In this document: in pieces, positions 17,589 to 26,390 of the stretch | Position numbering within the stretch: the first letter of the stretch is position 1 | Layout: each line of letters starts with the position of its first letter | NCBI RefSeq assembly: GCF_030408615.1 | Contig: NZ_CP047187.1 | Coordinates: 2,046,001 to 2,110,000, forward strand | From: Corynebacterium bovis DSM 20582 = CIP 54.80 | Lineage (GTDB): Bacteria > Actinomycetota > Actinomycetes > Mycobacteriales > Mycobacteriaceae | Direction of reading: 5' to 3' | DNA length: 64,000 nt | Program-made: the position numbers and the translations under genes | Notes under the pieces: model-generated | What the model saw: the letters and a program-made list of their open reading frames with translations, nothing else | The model's database searches: none | What the model was told of the DNA's origin: nothing

Positions 17589-18557
17589 TCAGGACGGGTC
17601 CGCAGGTCCCCCCTCGAGCACCCCCCGGTAGACCACGTCGGCGTGTTCGACCCCGAAACCGAGCCGACGGTACGTGGCGACCGCCGGGTCGTTGTCCCCC
17701 TCCACGTACAGCTCGACGGCCTGCGCCCCCTCGCGGAGGAGCTCCCCGATGCCGAGCAGCGTCACCGGCCCGCCGAGCCCCCGCCCGCGCGCCGCGTCGG
17801 CGAGGCACACGACGTACACCTCCCCGGCCTCCTCCCCCTCCGGCAGCTTCGTCCAGTGGAACCCCAGGCAGCGCGGCTCGTCGCTCCACAGCATGACGAC
17901 CCCCTCGGGCCGGAACCACGCGGTGTCCCGCGCCGCCCGCAGCGTCTCCACGTCCCAGCCGCCCTGTTCGGGGTGCCAGGCGAAGGCCTCGTTGTTGACG
18001 TCGGTCCACTGCCGGTCGACGACGTCACGCCCGTGGCGGTCGACCGCCTCCGGGTACGTCAACACCTCGAGCCCCGCGGCGGCGACCGCGTCGACGGCGG
18101 CCTCCGCGCCCCGGGTGAACTCCTCCCGCCGGTCCGACCCCTCCGGGCAGTCGACCCGCATCTTCAGCAGTTCCCGGACGCGCCGCGCGCCGCGGGCCCG
18201 GGCGACGGCCTGCGCCGGGGCGAGGTCGCCGTGCGCCCACACGCTGAGGGTGCCGCCCCCGGTCGGGGCGAGGGTCCGGGCGAGGCCCGTCGCCACCCCC
18301 TGCCGCCGGTGGTCGGGGTCGACGGCGACCTCCGCGGTGTCCTCCCGGTCGACGGCGAGGACGCCGACGACGCGCCCGTCCGCCGTCTCCGCGAGGACGT
18401 GCCGGTGGCCCCGGTCCTCGGTGAGGCCGCGGACGAAGGCCTCCCCCAGCGCCTCGACGCCGTCGGCGGCGGCGACCCGGTCGAGGAGCCCGCGCACGGC
18501 ACGGCCCCCGTCTCCGGGGCGGTCCTCCAGCAGGTGGTACCGGACATCCTCAGGCAC
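17589..18557 (-). CDS. mshD: Mycothiol synthase
   Basis: MshD acetylates Cys-GlcN-Ins to give mycothiol, the actinobacterial thiol. The 322-residue protein has two GNAT domains. The N-terminal one has VDPDHRRQGVATGL. The C-terminal catalytic one carries VYVVCLADAARGRGLGGPVTLLG-type acetyl-CoA contacts. Between them lies the family hallmark WTDVNNEAFAWHPEQGGW. The start is the GTG at 18555-18557 with a strong GGGAGGAG site. The longer frame from 18581 is not needed. It lies 28 bases after the GlnR-like regulator gene, the same order as glnR–mshD in M. tuberculosis. Confidence 0.94.
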   Translation of the reverse strand: MPEDVRYHLLEDRPGDGGRAVRGLLDRVAAADGVEALGEAFVRGLTEDRGHRHVLAETADGRVVGVLAVDREDTAEVAVDPDHRRQGVATGLARTLAPTGGGTLSVWAHGDLAPAQAVARARGARRVRELLKMRVDCPEGSDRREEFTRGAEAAVDAVAAAGLEVLTYPEAVDRHGRDVVDRQWTDVNNEAFAWHPEQGGWDVETLRAARDTAWFRPEGVVMLWSDEPRCLGFHWTKLPEGEEAGEVYVVCLADAARGRGLGGPVTLLGIGELLREGAQAVELYVEGDNDPAVATYRRLGFGVEHADVVYRGVLEGGPADPS

Positions 18558-18585
18558 TGGTGCTCCTCCCGTGCAGGTCATGGGG

Positions 18586-19266
18586 TCAGAGGTCGTCGAG
18601 CTCGACGGCCTTGTAGCCCACGTTACGGACCGTGGCGATGACGCGCTCGTAATCGTGGCCGAGTTTCGCGCGGAGCCGGCGGACGTGGACGTCGACCGTC
18701 CGGGTCCCCCCGAAGTAGTCGTACCCCCACACGTCCTGGAGCAGCTGCTCCCGGCTGAACACCCGCCCCGCGTTGCGGACGAGGAAGTGCAGGAGCTCGA
18801 ACTCCTTGTAGGTGAGGTCGAGCGGCCGGCCCTCGACGCGGGCGACGTACGTCACCTCGTCGACGACGAGCCCGCCGATCGCGGCGACCTGCGTGTCCTC
18901 CGCCTCCTCGACGGGCACGGGCCGGCGGGTGAGCAGCATCCGCAGGCGCGCGTCGACCTCCGTCGGGGACGCCCCGGGCAGGAGGAAGTCGTCGACCGCC
19001 CACGACCCGTCGAGGGCGATGACGCTCGTCTCCTCGATGGCGACGGCGACGGGGAGGTCGGGGTGCGCGGCGGCGACGGCGCGGCACAGGTCACGGGCGG
19101 CGAGGAGGTTCGTGCCCGTGACGTCGACGACGCACACGGTGGAGTCGACGATCTCGCGGACGGACGCCGCGCGTTGCGGCAGCAGCTCGACCTCGTGCGG
19201 CAGCAGGGCGAGGGAGGGCAGGACCGCGGCGACGTCGTCGGCGTCGGACAGGAGGGACAGTTTCAC
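18586..19266 (-). CDS. GlnR-like OmpR-family transcriptional regulator
   Basis: A 226-residue orphan response-regulator-like protein with no kinase gene nearby. Residues 1-115 form an atypical receiver. An Asp remains (Asp48 in CVVDVTG), but the usual acidic pocket and conserved Lys are not recognisable, so phosphorylation is doubtful. Residues about 130-222 form a winged helix (DLTYKEFELLHFLVRNAGRVFSREQLL and TRTVDVHVRRLRAKL). Position next to mshD and lmeA matches M. tuberculosis GlnR (Rv0818), the nitrogen regulator. In corynebacteria nitrogen control is mainly by AmtR, so the role here is inferred weakly. The GTG at 19264-19266 is preceded by AAGGAG. Confidence 0.85.
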   Translation of the reverse strand: MKLSLLSDADDVAAVLPSLALLPHEVELLPQRAASVREIVDSTVCVVDVTGTNLLAARDLCRAVAAAHPDLPVAVAIEETSVIALDGSWAVDDFLLPGASPTEVDARLRMLLTRRPVPVEEAEDTQVAAIGGLVVDEVTYVARVEGRPLDLTYKEFELLHFLVRNAGRVFSREQLLQDVWGYDYFGGTRTVDVHVRRLRAKLGHDYERVIATVRNVGYKAVELDDL

Positions 19267-19340
19267 GGTCCGGCTCCTTCCTCGCCCACGTCGGAATGCC
19301 TGTGATGGTACAGGCACGGACGTCGGGTACAACTGTAGGG

Positions 19341-20165
19341 GTGACTCCACGCAGGCGACGGCTCCTCACCGCCCTCGGCGTCGTCGTCGCGGTGCTCCTC
19401 GCCGCGACGGTCGCCGACGCGCTCGTCGCCGCGCGCGCCGAGCACCGCATCTCCGAGCGGATCTACCGCGACGCCCACCTCGCCTCCCCACCGGCGGTCG
19501 AGGTCACGGGGTTCCCGTACCTCGGTGCGGTCCTCAGCCACGAGGTCCCGTCGGTCTCGGTCCAGGCGAACGACGTCGACGTCCCCGGGTTCGGGCTCGT
19601 CTCGGTGACCTCCTCCGCCCAGAAGGTCACCCTCCCGACCGACGCGGTCGTCTCCGGGTCCTTCACCGACGCCCCGGCGCGGAAGGTCTTCACGAGCCTC
19701 CGCCTCGACGGCGTCGCGGTCGGTCGCCGGATGGGGGTCGACGACCTGCTCATCCAGGCCAAGGACGACATCTCGCCGCAGGGGGGCTGGGAGACCGAGG
19801 CGGTGTTCGAGGGCACCCCGCGCGGGTTCTCCGAACCGGCGGCGGTCGAGATGCGCCTGCGGATCCGCGAGGGGGACGTCCACATCGTCCCGACGCGCGT
19901 CATCCGGGCGCCCCGGGACACCGGCCCCCGCGCCCCCTCGGTCGACGGCGCGGACCTCGACCCCGCCCTGACCCGGCAGATCATGGACACGTTCCGGCTG
20001 GACATCCCGGGCAGCTCGTTCCCGCTACGCTCCCGCCCGTCGCGCATCTACACCAGCGGCGGCTCGGTGACCGTCGAGACGGAGCAGCTGTACACCCGGG
20101 TGAGCGTCAGCGACCTCGCCCCCCGGGGCCGGGACCTCACCGAGGACGAGACGCCCGGGCTCTGA
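19341..20165 (+). CDS. lmeA: LmeA-like cell-envelope protein (DUF2993)
   Basis: A 274-residue envelope protein. A basic N-terminus and one hydrophobic segment (about residues 8-30) form a signal anchor, followed by a DUF2993 domain with the VEVTGFPYLGAVLSHEVPSV motif. The mycobacterial orthologue (Rv0817c) is needed for lipomannan mannan-chain elongation, and the neighbours match. The start is taken as GTG at 19341. TACAAC (19328-19333) ends seven bases before it and there is no ribosome-binding site, so the mRNA should be leaderless. It diverges from the GlnR-like gene across 74 bases. Confidence 0.85.
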   Translation: MTPRRRRLLTALGVVVAVLLAATVADALVAARAEHRISERIYRDAHLASPPAVEVTGFPYLGAVLSHEVPSVSVQANDVDVPGFGLVSVTSSAQKVTLPTDAVVSGSFTDAPARKVFTSLRLDGVAVGRRMGVDDLLIQAKDDISPQGGWETEAVFEGTPRGFSEPAAVEMRLRIREGDVHIVPTRVIRAPRDTGPRAPSVDGADLDPALTRQIMDTFRLDIPGSSFPLRSRPSRIYTSGGSVTVETEQLYTRVSVSDLAPRGRDLTEDETPGL

Positions 20166-20189
20166 GCGGACCCTCGTATGCTGGACCGC

Positions 20190-20849
20190 ATGACCGACAC
20201 GAACGAGACGCCCGACACGAACGAGACAGCACCGCTCAGCGGGAACTCCGCCGTCGACCGCGCCGCCGAGGCCGCGAAGACGACCGGGGGCCGCAACATC
20301 CCGACGATCGGCGACCTGCCCGTCGCCGAGGACACGGCGAACCTGCGCCAGGGGCCGAACCTCCACGACGGGCTCCTCGCCCTCCTGCCGCTCGTCGGCG
20401 TGTGGCGCGGCGAGGGCCGGGCCGCCCCGGTCGACGGCGAGGGCGCCGAGTACGCCTTCGGCCAGCAGCTCGTCTTCGCCCACGACGGCGAGAACTACCT
20501 GCGGTTCTCCTCCCGCACGTGGCGGCTCGACGACGACGGCGAGCCGACCGGCCAGGACATGCGGGAGACGGGCTTCTGGCGCATCGACGCCGACGACCGG
20601 ATCGAGGTCGTCGCCGCGCACAGCCTCGGCCTCACCGAGATCCTCTACGGCAGCCCCACGACGGAGCGCGCCTGGCAGCTGGAGTCCGCGTCGACGATGG
20701 TGACGGAGACCGGCCCGGCGGCCCTCGGCCCGGGCAAGCGCCTCTACGGGCTCATGCCGAACAACAACCTCGGGTGGGTCGACGAGCGCCTCGTCGACGG
20801 TGAACTCCGCCCGTGGCGCTCGGCGGAGCTGCGCCGGGTGATGGGCTAG
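20190..20849 (+). CDS. Nitrobindin-like heme-binding beta-barrel protein
   Basis: A 219-residue protein. The first 50 residues or so are hydrophilic (Thr/Asn/Glu-rich) and lead into a ten-stranded barrel of the FABP/nitrobindin (DUF1794) family with the GVWRGEGRA signature (G-x-W-x-G-x-G). The mycobacterial homologue (Rv0813c region) binds heme and scavenges peroxynitrite. The ATG at 20178 is rejected as the start because it forms part of the -10 sequence TATGCT (20177-20182). The ATG at 20190 lies exactly seven bases after it, consistent with leaderless translation. The stop overlaps the stop of pabC in the tetranucleotide CTAG. Confidence 0.88.
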   Translation: MTDTNETPDTNETAPLSGNSAVDRAAEAAKTTGGRNIPTIGDLPVAEDTANLRQGPNLHDGLLALLPLVGVWRGEGRAAPVDGEGAEYAFGQQLVFAHDGENYLRFSSRTWRLDDDGEPTGQDMRETGFWRIDADDRIEVVAAHSLGLTEILYGSPTTERAWQLESASTMVTETGPAALGPGKRLYGLMPNNNLGWVDERLVDGELRPWRSAELRRVMG

Positions 20850-21715
20850 CCGCCGAGCACGGCCCGGTCGACGAGCGCCTCGACCTCGTCGGCGCACGCC
20901 GGGCGCGGCAGGACGGTCCCGTCGAGGGACCGGACCCGCGCCCGCCCCCGCACCGAGGACACGAGCCACACCCCGTCGGCGGCGAGGAGGTCGGGGACGC
21001 GGAGCTGTTCCTCGTCGACCTCCCACCCCTCGCCCGCGGCGAGGGCGAACAGCGCGGCCTGCGTCGTCCCCGGCAGGACCCCCTCCCCCACCGGCGGCGT
21101 GGTCATCCGCCGCCCCCGCACGACGACGACCGACGACGTCGGCCCCTCGAGGACCGTCCCGTCGTCGGAGAGGAAGACGACGTCACCGAAGCCCCGCTCC
21201 CGCGCGTGGCGGAGGGCGGACATGTTCGCCGCGTAGGACAGGGTCTTCGCCCCGATGAGCGCCCAGGGGGAGCGTTCGTCGAGGTCGATGCGGTAGCCCC
21301 GGTCGGCGGTCATCGCGTCGACCCCCTCCCGCCGGGCCCGCAGCACCGCGTCGGAGACGGGCAGGACCGTGATCCAGCCGGTGGGCCGCCCGGTCGACTC
21401 CCGGCCCCGCGAGTACACCCAGCGCAGCGCGGCCTCGCCGTCCCCCCACGTCCGGGCGGCGAGGTCCGTGGCCTCGAGCCACCGCCCCGCGTCCGGCGCG
21501 GGCAGGCCGAGGGTCGCCGCGCCCCGGCGGAAGCGGGCGAGGTGCCGGTCGACGTTCCGCACCGCGCCGTCGCGCAGCATCATCGTCTCGAAGACGCCGT
21601 CGCCCCGGACGGCGGCGAGGTCGTCGGCGTGGAGGAGGGGGACGTCGGGGTCGTGGAGGGTGCCGCCGCCGAGGACGTCGACGACGCAGCACCGGCTGCC
21701 GGTCTGAGGTGTCAT
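20846..21715 (-). CDS. pabC: Aminodeoxychorismate lyase (class IV aminotransferase fold)
   Basis: A fold-type IV PLP enzyme of 289 residues, expected to release p-aminobenzoate for folate synthesis. The family motifs are RGDGVFETMMLRDG (N-terminal), IGAKTLSYAANMSALRHA with the PLP lysine (about 176-178), FLSDDGTVLEGPTSSVVVV and GVLPGTTQAAL. Assignment to PabC rather than a branched-chain or D-amino-acid transaminase rests on family similarity and the mycobacterial neighbour order (Rv0812). TAGGCT on the minus strand (21724-21729) ends eight bases before the ATG, implying a leaderless mRNA from a shared divergent promoter with ygfZ. Confidence 0.85.
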   Translation of the reverse strand: MTPQTGSRCCVVDVLGGGTLHDPDVPLLHADDLAAVRGDGVFETMMLRDGAVRNVDRHLARFRRGAATLGLPAPDAGRWLEATDLAARTWGDGEAALRWVYSRGRESTGRPTGWITVLPVSDAVLRARREGVDAMTADRGYRIDLDERSPWALIGAKTLSYAANMSALRHARERGFGDVVFLSDDGTVLEGPTSSVVVVRGRRMTTPPVGEGVLPGTTQAALFALAAGEGWEVDEEQLRVPDLLAADGVWLVSSVRGRARVRSLDGTVLPRPACADEVEALVDRAVLGG

Positions 21716-21723
21716 GACCCCCG

Positions 21724-21743
21724 AGCCTAGACGGCGCTACGAT
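21724..21743. promoter_or_regulatory. Compact divergent promoter pabC / ygfZ
   Basis: The minus-strand -10 TAGGCT (21724-21729) and the plus-strand -10 TACGAT (21738-21743) stand back to back eight bases apart. Each ends seven or eight bases before its gene's start codon. The two start codons are only 35 bases apart, so each -35 region would fall inside the other gene. Confidence 0.6.
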
Positions 21744-21750
21744 GGGGTGC

Positions 21751-22923
21751 GTGACTGATCCTGAGAGTGCCGTCTCGCCCCTGCTGACCCACGTCGCCGG
21801 TGCATCCGCGCAGGACGGCACCGGTGTCGGCGGGGTGACCGCCCGGCACTACGGGGAACCGCTCGTCGAGCAGCTCCGCCTGGAGCGGGGGCCGGGGGTC
21901 GTCGACGGCTGGGACCGCACCGCCGTCCTCGTCACGGGCCCGGAGGCGGCGACGTGGCTGAACACCCTGACCTCGCAGAAGCTCGACGCCCTCGCGACCG
22001 GCGCCGCGACGTCCTCGCTCATCCTCGACATCCAGGGCCGGGTCCTCCACCACTTCGGTGTCTCGGCGCTGCCGGACGGTCTCCTCCTCGACACGCCGAC
22101 CGCCGCCGCGGACGCGCTCGCCGGGTACCTGCGCTCGATGGTCTTCTGGGCGAAGGTCGAGGTCACCGTGCCGGACCTCACCCGCCTCACCGTCGTCGGG
22201 GCCCCGGGCACGCCCGGCCGGTGCGGGACCGGGTCCCCCGCCGACCCGGTCGTGCCGGGGGCGGTCGCGTGGACGAGCCGCCGGCTCGGGGGGTACGACG
22301 CCGTGGACGTGTGGGTCCCCCGGGACGGGGTGACGGCCGCGTGGGACGCCCTCACCGCCGCGGGCGTCCGCCCGACCGGGGCGCTGGCCGGGCGGGCGCT
22401 GCGGATCCGGGACCGGCTGCCGGTCCTCGGGGAGGACACGGACGACCGGGTGATCCCCCACGAGGTGCCCGCGTTCATGGGCCCGGGTGCGACGGGGCCG
22501 ACGCGCCTCGCCGACGCCGCCGACGGCCCGTCGGACGGGGCGGTCCACCTCAACAAGGGCTGTTACCGCGGCCAGGAGACCGTGTCCCGGGTGCAGAACC
22601 TCGGCCGGCCGCCGCGGTCGCTCGTCATGATCCACCTCGACGGGACGGCGAACCGGCTGCCGGCCCCGGGGGAGCCGGTCGTCGGCGGGGGCCGGACGGT
22701 CGGGCGCGCGGGGGTCGCCGTGCACGACGCCGAGGAGGGGCCGGTCGTCCTCGCGCTCGTCAAGCGCGCGGTGCTCGACGCGCTCGCGGCGGGGACCGAC
22801 GTGCCGCCGCTCACCGTCGACGGGGTGGACGCGGCGGTCGACCCGCGCGACCTCACGGTGGACGACTCCCCCCGGCCGGGCCGGGAGGCGGTCAGCCGGC
22901 TCCGGGGTGCGCCCCGCCGCTGA
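21751..22923 (+). CDS. ygfZ: Folate-binding protein YgfZ (iron-sulfur cluster repair, GcvT-like)
   Basis: A 390-residue GcvT-fold protein that uses folate to assist maintenance of some Fe-S enzymes. It carries the YgfZ signature KGCYRGQE (about residues 269-276) and an N-terminal aminomethyltransferase-like domain (AVLVTGPEAATWLNTLTSQ), with a C-terminal beta-barrel. The start is taken at GTG 21751, seven bases after TACGAT, in place of the longer in-frame start. It is divergent from pabC, as in mycobacteria (Rv0811c/Rv0812). Confidence 0.9.
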   Translation: MTDPESAVSPLLTHVAGASAQDGTGVGGVTARHYGEPLVEQLRLERGPGVVDGWDRTAVLVTGPEAATWLNTLTSQKLDALATGAATSSLILDIQGRVLHHFGVSALPDGLLLDTPTAAADALAGYLRSMVFWAKVEVTVPDLTRLTVVGAPGTPGRCGTGSPADPVVPGAVAWTSRRLGGYDAVDVWVPRDGVTAAWDALTAAGVRPTGALAGRALRIRDRLPVLGEDTDDRVIPHEVPAFMGPGATGPTRLADAADGPSDGAVHLNKGCYRGQETVSRVQNLGRPPRSLVMIHLDGTANRLPAPGEPVVGGGRTVGRAGVAVHDAEEGPVVLALVKRAVLDALAAGTDVPPLTVDGVDAAVDPRDLTVDDSPRPGREAVSRLRGAPRR

Positions 22924-23067
22924 CCACGGCGGACAGGCCCGCGGACAGCGGTTTCGGACAACCGGGGGTTGCTCCGCTATTGTGGTGGCAGGAAGAAACA
23001 GACAACGTCAGCACATGAGGGCGGCCCGAACTCCCCGGCTGCCCCGACGAACCAAGGGGGTCAGGCC

Positions 23068-23244
23068 ATGGGTCGCGGCCGTGCCAAGGCAAAGCAAGCC
23101 AAGGTTGCTCGTCAGTTGAAGTACAACACTCCCGAGATGGACCTCGAGAGGCTCCAGCGCGAGCTCTCCTCCGAGCGGGAGTCCGCCTCGGCGGACGACT
23201 ACGCCGAATGGGAGGACTGGGGCCCCGACGACGGGGGCCGCTGA
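23068..23244 (+). CDS. DUF3073 small protein
   Basis: A 58-residue protein of unknown function found throughout actinobacteria next to purM (Rv0810c position). The basic N-terminus MGRGRAKAKQAKVARQLKY is followed by an acidic C-terminus (DDYAEWEDWGPDDGG). The ATG at 23068 has AAGGGGG upstream. A -10 candidate TATTGT at 22978-22983 would give a leader of about 80 bases. It is convergent with purM, with only three bases between the stop codons. Confidence 0.9.
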   Translation: MGRGRAKAKQAKVARQLKYNTPEMDLERLQRELSSERESASADDYAEWEDWGPDDGGR

Positions 23245-23247
23245 CCC

Positions 23248-24333
23248 TCACGCCCTGGGGTGCTCCCCCGTGAGCACGGCCCGGGGCTCGTCGTCGTTCT
23301 CCGCGAGGCGCACCTCGCCGAGACGCCAGCAGTCCACGTGCCGGGCGGTGAGCATCGCCTCGGCACGTTCGGCGTCGTCCTCCGCGACGACGGCCACCAT
23401 CCCCACACCCATGTTGAAGGTCTTCTCCATCTCCTCCCGGCTCACCCGGCCGAGGGTGGCGATGGTGCGGAAGACCGGTCCCGGCGTCCACGTCCCCCGG
23501 TTGAGCTCGGCCGTGAGCCCCTCCGGGATGACGCGCGCGAGGTTCGCGGCGAGCCCGCCGCCCGTGACGTGCGCGTACGTGTGGACGGCGCACTCGTTCG
23601 CCAGCGCGAGGCAGTCGAGCGCGTAGATGCGCGTCGGCTCGAGCAGCTCCTCGCCGAGGGTGCGGCCGAAGTCGTTCATGTGCCCGTCGAGGGGCAGCCC
23701 CGCCGTCTCCAGCAGCACGTGCCGGGCCAGCGAGTAGCCGTTCGAGTGCAGGCCGGAGCTCGCCATCGCGAGGACGACGTCACCGCTGCGCACCCGGTCC
23801 GGGCCGAGGACCTTCGCCTCCTCGACGACGCCCACGGCCGTCGCCGAGACGTCGTACTCCCCCGGCTCCATGACCCCGGGGTGCTCCGCGGTCTCCCCGC
23901 CGAGCAGGGCGCAGCCCGCGTCGACGCACCCGGCCGAGATCCCGGAGACGATCTCCGCGATGTGCTCCGGCACGACCTTGCCGACGGCGATGTAGTCCTG
24001 GAGGAACAGCGGCTCGGCCCCGCACACGACGAGGTCGTCGACGACCATGGCGACGAGGTCCCGGCCGATCGTGTCGTGCCGGCCCACGGCCTGGGCGACG
24101 GCGAGCTTCGTGCCGACCCCGTCGGAGGCGGCGGCGAGGAGCGGTCGGTCGTACTCGCCGAGCGCGAAGAGCCCGGCGAACCCGCCGAGGCCGCCGCGGA
24201 CCTCGGGGCGCGTGGCCTTCCCCGCGAGCGGGGCGAGGAGCTCGACGGCCCGGTCGCCGGCCTCGATGTCGACGCCGGCCGCCGCGTAGCTGGCGCCGGT
24301 CGGGCTGTCATTCTGGTCGGTTGCGCTGTCCAT
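23248..24333 (-). CDS. purM: Phosphoribosylformylglycinamidine cyclo-ligase
   Basis: AIR synthetase, the fifth step of purine synthesis, closing the imidazole ring with ATP; 361 residues. Motifs are SYAAAGVDIEAGD at the N-terminus, ASDGVGTKL, GRDLVAMVVDDLVVCGAEPLFLQDY, GGETAEHPGVM and the C-terminal FNMGVGMV. The ATG overlaps the purF stop by one base (TAATG at 24335-24331), so translation is coupled and the two form one operon. Confidence 0.97.
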   Translation of the reverse strand: MDSATDQNDSPTGASYAAAGVDIEAGDRAVELLAPLAGKATRPEVRGGLGGFAGLFALGEYDRPLLAAASDGVGTKLAVAQAVGRHDTIGRDLVAMVVDDLVVCGAEPLFLQDYIAVGKVVPEHIAEIVSGISAGCVDAGCALLGGETAEHPGVMEPGEYDVSATAVGVVEEAKVLGPDRVRSGDVVLAMASSGLHSNGYSLARHVLLETAGLPLDGHMNDFGRTLGEELLEPTRIYALDCLALANECAVHTYAHVTGGGLAANLARVIPEGLTAELNRGTWTPGPVFRTIATLGRVSREEMEKTFNMGVGMVAVVAEDDAERAEAMLTARHVDCWRLGEVRLAENDDEPRAVLTGEHPRA

Positions 24334-25865
24334 TACACACCTTCGTAGGTTCGGTCGGTTGTCTCTGCGGCGTCCTGCATCTCCCGCACCCGCTCCGCGT
24401 TCGGGTTCCCGGCGGGCATCCCCAGCGGGTACACCCCGTCGAAGCAGGCGCAGCACAGGTCGCTGCGGGGCTGGCGGGACGCCCGGACCATCGCGTCGAC
24501 GGACACGTAGGCGAGCGAGTCCGCGCCGATGTCCTCGCACACGCGGGCGACGGCGTCGTCCTGCGCCACGGTGTTCGCGATGAGTTCGTCGGGCGAGGCG
24601 AAGTCGATGCCGTAGAAGCACGGCCACTTCACCGGCGGGGAGGCGATCCGCACGTGCACCTCGGCGGCGCCGGCGTCGCGGAGCATCCGGATGAGCGCGC
24701 GCTGGGTGTTGCCGCGGACGATCGAGTCGTCGACGACGATGAGGCGGCGCCCCTCGATGACCTCGCGCAACGGGTTGAGCTTGAGGCGGATGCCGAGCTG
24801 GCGGATCGTCTGCGACGGCTGGATGAACGTCCGGCCGACGTACGCGTTCTTCATGAGCCCCTGGGCGAAGGGGATGCGGGAGGCCTGGGCGAAGCCCACG
24901 GCGGCGGGCGTCCCGGACTCCGGGACGGGGATGACGAGGTCGCCGTCGGCGGGGGCCTCGGCGGCGAGGAGCCGGCCGATCTCCACGCGGGTGGCGTTGA
25001 CGGACCGGCCCCGGATGACGGAGTCCGGCCGGGCGAGGTACACGTACTCGAAGACGCAGCCCTTGTGCCGGGTGCCGGCGAAGCGGCGGGACCGGACGCC
25101 GTCGGCGTCGATCGCGACGAGCTCCCCGGGCTCGATCTCCCGGACGAACTCCGCCCCGACGATGTCGAGCGCGCACGTCTCACTGGCGACGACCCAGCCG
25201 GCGCCGAGGCGGCCGAGGCACAGGGGCCGCACGCCGTGCGGGTCCCGCACCGCGTAGAGCGTCGACCCGTCGGTGAACGTCACGCAGAACGCGCCGTTGA
25301 CGCGGGGGAAGAGGTCCATCGCCGCGTCCTCGACGGTGCGGGGCTCGCGCGTGTCGTGCGCGAGCAGGGCGCACATGACGTCCGAGTCCGAGGGCTGGGA
25401 GTGGGGGTCGACGAGACCCTTCTCCGCGGCCTCGTGCATGAGCTCGAGGTAGTTGACGAGGTTGCCGTTGTGGCCGAGGGCGATGTCCGTCCCGTCCGGT
25501 GCCATGCGGAACATCGGCTGGGCGTTCTCCCAGCACGCGCCCCCGGCGGTGGAGTACCGCGTGTGCCCGAGGGCGACGTGGCCCTTGAGGGCGTTGAGCG
25601 ACTTCTCGTCGAAGATCTGGCTGACGAGCCCGAGGTCCTTGAAGACGACCGTCTGGTCCCCGTCGCCGACGGCGATGCCCGCGGCCTCCTGGCCGCGGTG
25701 CTGGAGAGCGTAGAGCCCGTAGTACGTCAGCTTCGCGACGTCCTCCCCGGGGGCCCAGACGCCGAAGACGCCGCACTCCTCGCGGGGATCGGTCTCCCCC
25801 CGGTCATCGTAGGGACCTGTCACTGCCGTGTCGGGACATTCAGCGTGTGCCACGACCGCCACCAT
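24333..25865 (-). CDS. purF: Amidophosphoribosyltransferase
   Basis: The first committed step of purine synthesis (PRPP + glutamine to phosphoribosylamine). With the start at ATG 25863-25865 it has 510 residues. A propeptide of about 30 residues precedes the catalytic Cys31 of ECGVFGVW, as in the B. subtilis-type enzyme that is processed and carries a 4Fe-4S cluster. Cysteines at GCVFEY, WPCFYGID and DLCCACFDG fit the cluster ligands. The PRPP loop VVDDSIVRGNT is intact. The start is uncertain because no clear ribosome-binding site is visible. GTG codons closer to the Cys are possible. Confidence 0.95.
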   Translation of the reverse strand: MVAVVAHAECPDTAVTGPYDDRGETDPREECGVFGVWAPGEDVAKLTYYGLYALQHRGQEAAGIAVGDGDQTVVFKDLGLVSQIFDEKSLNALKGHVALGHTRYSTAGGACWENAQPMFRMAPDGTDIALGHNGNLVNYLELMHEAAEKGLVDPHSQPSDSDVMCALLAHDTREPRTVEDAAMDLFPRVNGAFCVTFTDGSTLYAVRDPHGVRPLCLGRLGAGWVVASETCALDIVGAEFVREIEPGELVAIDADGVRSRRFAGTRHKGCVFEYVYLARPDSVIRGRSVNATRVEIGRLLAAEAPADGDLVIPVPESGTPAAVGFAQASRIPFAQGLMKNAYVGRTFIQPSQTIRQLGIRLKLNPLREVIEGRRLIVVDDSIVRGNTQRALIRMLRDAGAAEVHVRIASPPVKWPCFYGIDFASPDELIANTVAQDDAVARVCEDIGADSLAYVSVDAMVRASRQPRSDLCCACFDGVYPLGMPAGNPNAERVREMQDAAETTDRTYEGV

Positions 25866-25897
25866 ACCCTGCACGCCGGTGGCCGCCCAAAGGAGTG

Positions 25898-26266
25898 CTA
25901 ACGCAGGTCGACGACGGGCAGCCAACGGGCCACGTCGGCGGCGTGCGCGCCGGAGACCTCCGCGCCGGACCCGTCGAGGTCGACGAGCCCCGTCGCGAGG
26001 CGCAGCCACGTCAGCGGGTCGCACTGGATGACGTTCGGCGGGGTCCCCCGGCGGTGGACGGTCCCGGCGACGCACTGCACCGCGGCGAACGGCGGCACGC
26101 GGACCTCGACGCTGTGCCCGGGGGCGTCCTGCGCCAGGGCGGCCGTCGTCGTCCTGCAGGCGGCGGCGACCGCCTCCCGCGACGGGCGCTCCCCCTCCCC
26201 ACGCACCCACTCCGCGACGGCGAGCACCGCCGACCGCACCTCCGCACCGTCCACTGTCCGCACCAT
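25898..26266 (-). CDS. Sterol-carrier-family protein
   Basis: A 122-residue protein occupying the position of Rv0807 between purF and purL-side genes. It belongs to the actinobacterial sterol-carrier family, judged from VPPFAAVQCVAG-VHRRGTPPNVIQCDPLTWLRLATGLVDL. The biochemical role is unknown. TAGACT on the minus strand (26274-26279) ends seven bases before the ATG, predicting a leaderless transcript. purF starts only 32 bases beyond its stop and may be read from the same message. Confidence 0.75.
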   Translation of the reverse strand: MVRTVDGAEVRSAVLAVAEWVRGEGERPSREAVAAACRTTTAALAQDAPGHSVEVRVPPFAAVQCVAGTVHRRGTPPNVIQCDPLTWLRLATGLVDLDGSGAEVSGAHAADVARWLPVVDLR

Positions 26267-26390
26267 GACGGGAAGTCTACGGCGTGACGTGACTAGCATG
26301 GTGCTGTTGTCGGGAACGGACACGGCACGGCCTCCGACCGCGCGTCCCACCGAGCGGAACACTGACGAGAACTGAACAGAAAGGTCACCC

